Under the pieces are notes generated by a model. The model was not told where the DNA came from and did not search any database. It saw nothing but the letters and a program-made list of their open reading frames with translations. DNA of 64,000 nucleotides. It comes from Daphnia pulex (lineage: Eukaryota > Arthropoda > Branchiopoda > Diplostraca > Daphniidae). Below, piece by piece: positions 54,917 through 64,000 of this stretch (position 1 is the stretch's first letter; each line of letters begins with the position of its first letter). The DNA lies in NCBI RefSeq assembly GCF_021134715.1, contig NC_060021.1:744001-808000 (forward strand). The letters are read 5' to 3'. Both the position numbers and the translations under genes were made by a program.

Positions 54917-55026
54917 CCTAACTGGGAGCTGGTACATCTAGCGGGAACGATGCGAATGGCATATCGAGCTCGACTGCTCGAGTTTGCAAACTCTTAGCGC
55001 TAGATGCGCCACCTACCAGTTATAGG
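54917..55026. repeat. Foldback inverted repeat in the spacer after copy 1
   Basis: CCTAACTGG (54917-54925) pairs with CCAGTTATAGG (55016-55026). Further in, CATCTAGCG (54934-54942) pairs with CGCTAGATG, and the centre contains CGAGCTCG and CTCGAG. The same 110-bp structure recurs after copy 2, so it belongs to the ancestral unit. It could be an old MITE, a hairpin or a regulatory palindrome. Confidence 0.65.
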
Positions 55027-55561
55027 TTGATCGGAGGGAATGAGTAGCAAAAGGCCTAGGATTTTAATGGCTTAGAATGACTATGGTTGGTTGGAACTTG
55101 CCAACTTGGAACTCGCTAGTGTCGCTACTTCACTAGGGAACAGGCTATGGATTGAGTGGGTGACTGGGTTACCCCGCCATTTTTCTCACGTATGCCGTGC
55201 TTTTATTTATTTATTTTTTTTTTAAATTTGTGTCCTTTCTCAATTGTAATTTGTAAGTGTAATTTTTAAACTTAATCGCTCCCTTGCATTTATAAATCAT
55301 CTACTCTCTTTGGAGAGAAGCTGGACGGATTTGAAATTATATTTTTTGCATGAAGCCATCATTGCTATCAGGTTGCATGTTAGAAGATTATTTTAGATGT
55401 GTAACCAGTGTAACTCAGTTTCTAATTCTTGATCCTTCCATTAATTTTCCCATACATTCATGCTACATGAAATTTATTACCCTTTTTCTTACTTGTATTG
55501 AGTGTTAGTTTTTTCTTGTGGTTTAGGTAAAAATCAGATCACTGGCCAAACCACTTGAAAG

Positions 55562-58500
55562 ATGGGAAATTTTGAAGATGTTATGACTCGTGGAGCATCC
55601 CACAATCTGCCTGTTGTCTTGGAAAATGGTTTTGTTCCCCCCGTCCAAAGCACTGGAGTTGACAAAGAACGCCTGTTCAAAGCTGTTAATCTTCGAAAAA
55701 AAGGTGCTGAAGTTGACTTTGCATTTGGGGAAAAATTGTTTCTTGATAGAACTACCTTAAATCCTCTAACAATTGACAAACTTGGAGACATTCCAGTACC
55801 ACTATCTGTTAAGGTATTCAACACTGATTCAATAACTATTATGGAAAATGTGTTAATCACTTATATTGGAACGTTCAGGATATTCAAAAGGTTAAAGAAA
55901 TATCTGAATTAGGACTGTATGGAAAAGGATTAAATAGGTTTTTTGACTCCTCAAAAATATTGGCCTTTCAAATTGATTCTTCAAAACTAACCTCAACTAT
56001 TATCGATGATCTCAACTTGCTGTCATTAGTCATGCATCATCTAGACCTGCCTTCTGATTTGATGAATGTTCAAGCAAATCTTCACCAATTGATTTTATAT
56101 GAATCAGATGGCCATTACCAGTGTACCTCAGAGTCAGAGAAAGAATATGGTATGTAGATATCATGCTTATGTTTTATAACGCGATTGATTTCATTTCCAT
56201 TTCACGGTTAAGGTTCGTTCGGCACTACTGTTCTTCAGTTACCCGTGGAAGGTGGTCATGAAGGTGGACGTTTCAAAGTGCAGTATCGAGGAGAAGAACA
56301 AGTGTTTGACAATCATCAAGACAGCGATCGATGTTTTTACGCATCGTCTTTTTATGGAAATTGTCAGCATTCAATGGAACCCATAACAAAAGGGTCAAAA
56401 TTGACGTTAGTCTTTGATCTTGTTTGGGCAAATGCCGAAAATATAGTTCCGCAAGATTTCCCTGTGTTTCTTACCGCCCTGAAGGATATTAAAGGATCTC
56501 TTCCAACTTGGATTCGTAATCGAAAAGATGATAACCAAAACAAGAATCCCACAAATCACACGTTGACAAACGAGGCAGATGCATCATTCGCTTTCGAAGC
56601 CCTTGCAGTCGTGTGGTCGTCCGAAAATCATTCAAACGAAAAACCCGATTCAAATTCTTCGCTGTTGGAAGCTGAAGAAAATACTTCTGAAATTGGAAGC
56701 ACGGAAGGTGCTACCTCTAAATTGTCCGAAGATTTTAATGATAATCATCACGACCAAACTCAACGCCAAACACCGTTGGACGTGTCGATTCAGGATGGTG
56801 CATGCACGATGGGAGGAAATGCTTGTAACGAGAATCAAGACAAGGATCAAGACGAGGATCAAGACGAGGATCAAGACGAGGATCAAGACGAGGATCAAGA
56901 CGAGGAGCAAGACGAGGAGCAAGACGAGGAAGATTCTACGGAAGAGTATGAAGTCGGGACTTTCGAAGAAAATGTTTTGTACTTTGTTCTTGAAGGAAAA
57001 TATGTCGAAGATGACTTCACGTTTCTTCGACTCAAAGGAAAAGATCGGGAATTGGCGCAACTTCTTCAATGTTGTGGTTTTCTCGACACACATTTAGCCG
57101 TGGTAACCAAAACCGTTTCAACAACTCGCGGTGAATATGATCCGTATTATTCGCGTAAAAGGCATAACTACTGTGATCACGAGAAAACAAAATCTACCAC
57201 CAAAATTTCGCGATGGATAGACTCGAAAAATATTTCCAAGAAATTGATTATGGATTTAAATTGGATGAAGCAGTGTGTTGGACCTCTTAGAAACTTGCCT
57301 ACATCAGACAGCAGAACAACCGGAACAACTGACTCGGAGGATGAATGCGATGACTGTGATGACTGTGGAGGGTGTGATAGTTGGAATACTACTGAAGAAC
57401 ATTCCCACTATTTTATATTGGTTATTTGGCCTAAGCATCAATCGGTTCAGATGTATTGTCGCTATGGTCTTCACTTACTACTAGACAACATTGAAATCAA
57501 AAGTTCTTCAACTAGATGGCTTACGAAAAACAAACAGAAGGCAACTGAGAGTTTACGAACGATCATTTCTTTTTGCTTCGCCGAACCTTGGAAATTGTGG
57601 ACCCTAACAATATTAGCAAAAGGTGAATTGACTCGAAGATTGCTTCGTCTTTGTATTGTTTTACGAGCGCGTGAGGAAGGTCTCAGTCTCCTGAAGATTA
57701 TTGCTTCCGATTTTTCCTTGCCACCAGAAAGAGTCAGCAGCATGCAAGGAACTTTTGAAGGGATCCAAACAGAACAAGTTGCTAAGGCGATCGCTGAATT
57801 TGAATGTCTAGTCATTGGCAAGTTTAATTCCCTATCCTTCATCTTTTTACTTTTTTTAAATTATTTATTGTTTGTAATAGGTTGGAAAGAATCCGCTGAT
57901 CTAATTCAGAAAATGATTTCTCCTGATCGAATCGCCCAGCAGCTGGTACCGATAATCAGTTTATCTCAGCACTTGTTGAACTTCCATTGCTTAGAAGGAG
58001 CGGTATTAGTTGCAGATCGCATTTCTTCCTCATTGACAAACTTAAACAAGCAACAAGCCCAGAGGTTAAAACAATCGGAAATCCAAAGTTACGTTGAGTT
58101 CATGATTTCGTTGGAAGAAAATGACAAGACTGCAAATCCTCAGAGAGCCAAGTCGCTTACAACTCTGTTCTCAAAACTGGAATCCTCAATTCAGTGCAAC
58201 CTGGTTCTGGAGTTAGAAGCTCAAGTTAGTTCGCGGTTCAAGAACTTGGACTCTTGCAACAACATGTTCCAGGAATTGTGCAAAGCCCTGCCTCTTTGTG
58301 ATCTTCGTTCCCCGTCGATCAAGGAGAAGGTGATAGTTGACTTGGTGTGTTTTTACTTTAGGATTGGAAACGAAGAATTGCTTCAAACTTTGATATCCAA
58401 CGTTTTCCACGTTCCATCCACCCCTGGAGGAAACAAATTGAATTCTTCGGAGGAAGCATTGGAAAAGATTATTTCATCCCCACTAATATTGGAATTGGCT

Positions 58501-60183
58501 TTATCTTCTGAAATGGGCGTGTCTGCTGTGCTAACGCTAGTTGATAAACAGCTAATTTCCTTAACGAACCAGCTTTCGAAGATTCTTCAAGACGAGGCTC
58601 AGCCATCTTCGTACCTGAATAGATACCAGCCGTCATATTTCAATCTTATGTACCAGCGGAACGAAACTCAACTGCTGCTTAGTTTATCGTCCTGTCTTCG
58701 AATTGTAATTCGCGTAGAAAAAAATTCCAGCAACTACACTGCGCAACGATCGTCGTCAATTTCATCACTTCTGTCGAAGCTGAGCGTCCAGCAGCTAACC
58801 ACCGTCTTGAATGACATTTTAAAATCAAGTTCCAGGCATTTGAAAAAACATTCGTCAGCCGCAACAATTATTCACCAAATTAGCGTTTTCCTGATTTCGC
58901 GATTGAATGAAACCAACACTGCTGTGCTTAGCAGAAGCACTATTCTACAGTCGATAAAGGCTGTAATTGAGCTTGATGATGAATCACTTACACGAACTTT
59001 GTTCCAGCAATTTTGCGAAAAGGAAGGAAGTGGATCACGGAGCAAACAAAACAAATCCGGTTTACTCCGCGATATTCTTTCTTCTCCTGACATGTGGGGA
59101 AAATTGGATTCTTCATCAAGGCAGATAATCATGGATGCTTGTGCTTCGCTCGTTAATTCGTGGATCGCGGAAATATCCCAATCTCTGAATTCCCTCATTG
59201 AATCGACTACCACCCTTATCAATGCTCCACCGAAACTACTGACCGAAAGCATAGTCGAATGTGTGCAACTGTTCTTTCTGGGAGAGAAGAACAGATTTGA
59301 TTTAGAACACAAGATCACCGCCGAAGCCTTTCAACCACTCATCTTCAAACTAAATGCTTCTCAACTCTTGGATCTTGTATTGCAGCTCTACAAATCGGAG
59401 TTCGATGCCCGTCCCAACATCAAGAAATTTCCCATCTGCATGGATTGGTATCGCACCATATGCAGAATCTTGTTTACTATGGAGTTTGTGTCGCTTGTCA
59501 ACTTGGACGTAGCAACCAACATTGTTAATTGCCTCTTGTGGCTTGAAGATGAAGAGTCTTGGAAATATTTCACACAGAGTGTTTGCAGACATTTTCAATC
59601 GTCTCGAGGCAATCTTTTTTTGCAAATCTTCTTAAAGGATATTCCTATCCAGGGAGCTCTTAAAGCTTTTGCTCCCGCTTTTGCTGCTTTCGTGCACATC
59701 GTGGACCACTGGGCTCAGCATTCCGTGAATCTGAAGGAACCGACATTCAGCTGGCAGCAGTCCAAAGCCGTTGTACCGAATTATCCTGAAGTCCAAGTCT
59801 TTCTTCGTTCACCTAAAGAGTCTATGACCTTCATGAAATTTAATGGAATTGCCGAGGCTCGTCGTTTGGCCGACAGTCTTCATGCCATGGGGCAGTCTAA
59901 CAATTTCAGTGTTTCAGTTACTACGTCTGGAAGTGGAAAAAATTCTCGGTGTTACATTAAGAAAAATCGAAATTACTGTGAACGCTCAAGACTAAATTTT
60001 TTTAAGATGAAAACTGAATTGATTGAATTGATAAAGCTTCGTAACCGCCTCGGCCAAGAAATTGCTCAAGCGGAACAATTGGCTGCTGCGATTTCTTCAA
60101 CACCAGTTGCGACTGACGAGGTCTGCGTCGTCCCTCCACCTAAGCGTCCCAAGCTCGACATACCTGTAATTGAACTGGAATGA
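55562..60183 (+). CDS. Large 2OG-oxygenase-fold protein, tandem copy 2 (probable pseudoenzyme)
   Basis: Exons 55562-55813, 55879-56149, 56213-57817 and 57881-60183 give 1,476 aa. It has the same architecture as copy 1: MGNFEDVMTRGASHN start, degenerate iron site (HYQCTSESEKEYG again), NCQHSMEPITKGSKL, long helical C-terminal half and PPPKRPKLDIPVIELE end. It differs by an expanded QDED repeat (residues about 380-415) and by inserted Cys/Asp-rich segments (DECDDCDDCGGCDSW). It also differs at the third intron (57818-57880, 63 bp), which begins GC rather than GT and has no stop in frame. Retention would add 21 hydrophobic residues (KFNSLSFIFLLFLNYLLFVI-type). Reading frame is intact throughout, arguing for selection rather than decay. 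Confidence 0.85.
56833..56931 (+). repeat. In-frame 12-bp minisatellite encoding QDED/QDEE
   Basis: About eight units of GATCAAGACGAG and variants (GAGCAAGACGAG). Copies 1 and 3 have only about two units (near 51350 and 62387). Every length change is a multiple of 12, so the frame is kept. It encodes a strongly acidic, probably disordered linker. Confidence 0.9.
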
Positions 60184-60278
60184 AGACATGTTATGTGTTG
60201 TTTAATTTGTTTCTAATTAAGAACTCTTGCTTGATTTCATCAGCCATTCAGTTTTAACTCAGAATGTATTTTTGTTTG

Positions 60279-60284
60279 AATAAA
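60279..60284 (+). terminator. Polyadenylation signal, tandem copy 2
   Basis: AATAAA in the same context (TTTTTGTTTGAATAAAAAC) and at about the same distance from the stop as in copy 1. Confidence 0.7.
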
Positions 60285-60670
60285 AACATCACCCGTTGTC
60301 TTTTCTAAATCTTTTCCATTGTTTTAATTTTTAGCTGGTTGATGTGATGTAAACAAACCCCGTATTTCTTTCTGGATTATATGTCGAAAGTATTCTTTCC
60401 TTGCTCGAAGCAGCGACGTTTAGTATTTACTTAAATGGGAAGTTTGTTTGTTTGGAGGAGAGATTTAACGTTAGGCTACTTATTTACGGACGAACTGCAC
60501 TAATATAAGGGTTTAAAAATAGTCACACTATTACACTTACCGTAGAATTATCGAATACCGGTTGCGATTGGGTCATATCATAAAACAATATTTATATCAA
60601 GGAAAACATTTTGTTTGCTTGGAGGAGAGATTTAAATTAACGTTTGGGTTTCTACTAATTTACGGACGTA

Positions 60671-60784
60671 CCTAACTGGGAGCAGAGCTGGTACATCTAG
60701 CGGCAACGGTGCGAATGGCATATCGAGCTCGACTAGTCGAGTTTGCAAACGCTAGCGCTAGATGCGCCACCTACCAGTTATAGG
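60671..60784. repeat. Foldback inverted repeat in the spacer after copy 2
   Basis: CCTAACTGG (60671-60679) and CCAGTTATAGG (60774-60784) with inner CATCTAGCG/CGCTAGATG arms, the counterpart of 54917-55026. The centre differs (GACTAGTCGA here, GACTGCTCGA there), yet the palindromic character is retained. Confidence 0.65.
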
Positions 60785-61121
60785 TTGATCGGGAGGGAAT
60801 GAGTAGCAAAAGGCCTAGGATTAAGTAGCCAGTAGCCACAGCTATGGTGTGCCGTTTGTGCCGTTTGGAGAGTAGTTATAACATTTGAAATAAATTTTAT
60901 TGCATCAACCATCAGTTCCATCACCCATCAGAGCCATTTCAGGTTGCATGTTAGAAGCTTTTTAGAAGTGTAACTCAGTTTTTTATTCTTGATCCTTCCA
61001 TTAATTTTCCCATAAAAATTTCATTCATGCAATATGAAATTTATTATAATTTTTCTTACTTGTACTTACTGTTTTTTTTTCTTATGGTTTAGTTAAAAAT
61101 CAGATCACTGGCACTTGGAGG

Positions 61122-64000
61122 ATGGCATATTTTGAAGATATTGTGCATCAGGGAGCATCACACACGCCTGGTGTCTTGGAAAATGGTTTTGTTCCTCTTG
61201 TCATTAGCACTGGAATTGACAAAGAACGCCTGTTCAAAGCTGTCAATCTTCGAAAAAAAGGTGCTGAAGTTGACTTTGCATTTGGGGAAAAACTGTTTCT
61301 TGATAGAACTACCTCAAATCCTTTAAAAGTTGACAAACTTGGATACATCCAAATTCCAGTTTCTGTTAAGGTATTGAATACTGATTCAAAAACTATTATG
61401 GTAATTGTGTTGATAATTTAATTGGAACAGGATATTCAAAGGCTTAAGGAAAAATCTGAATTAGGACTGTATGGAAAAGGATTAAACAGCTTTTTCGACT
61501 CCTCAAAAAGATTGGCCTTACAAATGAATGCTTCAAAACTAACCTCAACTATTATCAATGATCTCAAGTTGCTGTCAATGGTTATGCACCATCTAGACCT
61601 GCCTTCTGATTTGATGAATGTTCAAGCAAATCTTCACCAGTTGATTTTATATGAATCAGATGGCCATTACCAGCGTATCTCGGAGTCGCAGAAAGAATTT
61701 GGTATATAAATTTTATGTTTATGCTTTATAACGCGATTGATTTCATTTCCATTTGACGGTTTAGGTTCGTTTGGTACTCTTATTCTTCAGGTACCCGTGG
61801 AAGGTGGTCATGAAGGTGGACGTTTCAAAGTTCAGTATCGAGGAAAAGAGCAAGTGTTTGACAATCATCAAGACAGCGATCGATGTTTTTACGCATCGTT
61901 GTTTTATGGAAATTGTCAGCATTTAATGGAACCCATAACAAAAGGAGTAAAATTGACGTTAGTCTTTGATCTTGTTTGGACAAATGCCAAGATTATAGTT
62001 CCGCAAGATTTCACTGTCTTTCTTACCGCTCTGAAGAATATTAAAGGATCTCTTCCAACTTGGATTAATAATCGAAACGGTGATAAACAAAACAAGAATT
62101 CCAGAAATGAAATGTTGCCAAACGACCCGGACGTATCATTCACTTCTGAAGCTCTGACAGTCGCCGCATGGTCGTCTGAAAATCATTCAACCGAAAAACT
62201 TGATTCAAATTCTTTGCTGTTGGAAGCTGAAGAAAATACTTCTGAAATTGGAAGCACGGAAGGTGCTACCTCTAAATTGTCCGAAAATTGTAATGATAAT
62301 CATCACGACCAAATTCAACAGCAAACATCGTTGGGCGTATCGATTCAGGATGGTGTATGCACCACGGGAGTAAATGCTTGTAACGAGGATCAAGACGAAA
62401 ATCAAGACGAGGAAGATTCTGAAGTGAATGAAGTCGGGACTTTTGAAGAAAATGTTTTGTTTTTTGTTCTCGAAGAAAAGTATGTCGAAGATGACTTCAC
62501 GTTTCGTCGACTCCAAAGAAAAGATCAGGAATTGGCGCAACTTCTGCAATGTTGTGGTTTCCTCGACACACATTTAGCTGTGGTTACCAAAACCGTTTCC
62601 ATAACTCGCACTAATTGCAGATGCATTTGCGACTGTGATTACGAGGAAAGAAAATCTACCACCAAAATTTCGCGATGGATAGACTCAAAAGATGTATCAA
62701 AGAAATTGAGCATGGATTTAAATTGGAAGAATCAGTGTGTTGGACCTCTTAGAAACTTGTCTACATCAGACAGTGAAATAACTGACACGGAGGATGAATG
62801 TGATTGTGGAGGATGTGATTATTGTAAACCGACCACTTATGAAAAACATTCATACTATTTTATATTGGTCATTTGGCCTAAGCATCAATCGGGTCAGATG
62901 TATTTTCGCTATGGTCTTCACGTACTAATAGAAAAAATGGAAGTTAAGAGTTCTTCAACTAGTTGGCTCAAGAAAAACCAACAGAATGCTACTGAGAGTT
63001 TACGAACGATCATTTCTTTTTGCTCCGCTGATCCTTGGAAGGTGTGGACCCAAACAATATTAGCAAAAGGTGAATTGACTCGAAGATTGCTTCGTCTTTG
63101 TATTGTTTTACGAGCGCGTGAGGAAGGTCTCAGTCTTCTGAAGATTATTGCTTCCGATTATCCCTTGCCACAAGAACGAGTCAGCAGCATGCAAAGAACT
63201 TTTGAAGGGATCCAAACAGAACAAGTTTCTAAGGCGATCGCTGAGTTGGAATGTCTAGTCATTGGTAAGTTTAATTCCCTATCGTTCATCTTATTACTTT
63301 TGTTTAATTACTTATTGTTTTTAATAGGTTGGAAGGACTCCGCTGATATAATTCAGAAAATGATTTCTCCTGATCGAATCGTCCAGCAGCTGGTACCAAT
63401 AATCAGTTTAGCTCAGCACTTGTTGAACTTTCATTGCTTAGAGGGAGCGGTATTAGTTGGAGATCGCATTTTGTCCTCATTGATCAACTTCAACAAGCAG
63501 CAGACCCAGAGGTTAAAACAATCGGAAATCCAAAGTTACGTTGAGTTCATAATTTCGCTGGAAGAAAATGCCAAGACTGCAAACCCCCTGAGACCCAAGT
63601 CGTTTACAACTCTGTTCTCAAAACTGAAATCCTCAATTCAGTGCAACCTGGTTCTGGAGTTAGAAGCTCAAGTTAGTTCGCGGTTCAAGAACTTGGATTC
63701 TTGTAACAACATGTTCCAGGAATTGTGCAAAGCCCTGCCTCTTTGTGATCTTCGTTCCTCGTCGATCAAGGGGAATGTGATAGTTGACTTGATATGCTGT
63801 TACTTTAGGATTGGAAACGAAGAATTGCTTCAGACTCTGATATCTAAAATTTTCCACGTTCCAGCCAACCCTGGAGAAAATCAATCTCGTTCTTCGGAGA
63901 AAGCATTGGAAAAGGTTATTTCATCCCCACTAATATTGGAATTGGCTTTATCTTCTGAAATAGGCCTGTCAGTTGTGCTATCGCTAGTTGATAAACAGCT
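61122..64000 (+). CDS. Large 2OG-oxygenase-fold protein, tandem copy 3 (3' end outside the window)
   Basis: Exons 61122-61370, 61431-61701, 61765-63264 and 63328 to beyond 64000 stay open to the edge. The N-terminus MAYFEDIVHQGASH is one codon shorter in exon 1 than in the other copies. The expected iron-site region reads GHYQRISESQKEFGSFGT, again without HxD, while CQHLMEPITKGVKL keeps His and Lys. The acidic linker has the short form of copy 1 (NEDQDENQDEEDSEVNEVG). The segment after TKTVS is shortened and Cys-rich (TNCRCICDCDYEERKS). The third intron uses a normal GTAAGT donor but, as in copy 2, is 63 bp and stop-free. Its C-terminal part cannot be assessed. Confidence 0.8.

Larger units (their letters stand above)
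49720..64000 (+). repeat. Tandem array of three about 5.5-kb gene-containing units
   Basis: Leader sequences (ATTTTTCTCAtATATGCC..TGCTTTTATT at about 49721 and 55183; TTGATCCTTCCATTAATTTTCCCATA before each start), coding exons, introns and 3' flanks recur at spacings of 5,480 bp (50082 to 55562) and 5,560 bp (55562 to 61122). Spacers beyond 300 bp (54594-55561 and 60184-61121) hold UTR and promoter sequence plus a foldback repeat and no other gene. The array continues past the right edge. Copies 1 and 3 share the same acidic-linker form, unlike copy 2, and are probably the closest pair. Confidence 0.9.

Noticed and set aside
56579-57097. Alternative frames with repeated IKTRIKTR or LVLILVLI over copy 2
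   Set aside because: Out-of-frame and antisense readings of the 12-bp acidic minisatellite; the in-frame reading is the conserved one.

Overview
The window looks like arthropod nuclear DNA, most probably from a branchiopod crustacean such as Daphnia. This is inferred from spliced genes with very short introns (often 54-80 bp, GT..AG), animal-specific gene families (NUDCD1, TTLL1, AP3D1, TM2D1, a secreted ADA2-type deaminase), TATA plus TCAGT-type core promoter signals, and dispersed tRNA genes. There is no bacterial or viral gene organisation. No database search was possible, so species and orthology are judgements from recognised protein motifs.

Layout. 1-13.3 kb is gene-poor: one first coding exon of a minus-strand secreted protein (3301-3436) whose remainder must lie off the left edge, a 1.26-kb transposon-like element with terminal inverted repeats (6656-7915), and two almost identical tRNA-Asp genes. 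13.4-20.3 kb carries NUDCD1 and a gene resembling the N-terminal part of the RNA-exosome adaptor ZFC3H1. 20.6-30 kb is a duplicated region: two near-identical copies of the 5' part of a THAP-domain gene (one truncated, one complete), a diverged 1.3-1.4 kb tandem repeat, and a minus-strand gene for a Gly/Pro-rich secreted protein. 30.5-41.6 kb is gene-dense: a secreted adenosine deaminase (ADGF/ADA2) converging on TTLL1, a tRNA-Thr, a possible small ORF head-to-head with AP3D1, and AP3D1 itself (about 20 exons). 42.1-48.4 kb holds a secreted single-Ig-domain protein and TM2D1, both on the minus strand.

The right end (49.7-64 kb) is the most unusual part. Three tandem plus-strand copies of a very large gene (about 1,440-1,480 aa, four exons each, the third cut by the window edge) sit on a repeat unit of about 5.5 kb. 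The N-terminal third resembles the prolyl-4-hydroxylase-type 2-oxoglutarate/Fe(II) oxygenase fold. However, the HxD iron-binding pair appears to be replaced in all three copies, while the distal His and the Lys ten residues later are kept. Each complete copy ends in a basic nuclear-localisation-like motif. The copies differ in an acidic 12-bp repeat, in one splice donor (GC in copy 2) and in local indels, so this is an actively evolving lineage-specific family of probable pseudoenzymes. A 1,018-bp hAT remnant with a perfect 8-bp target duplication sits at the left edge of the array, and a foldback inverted repeat is present in both intergenic spacers.
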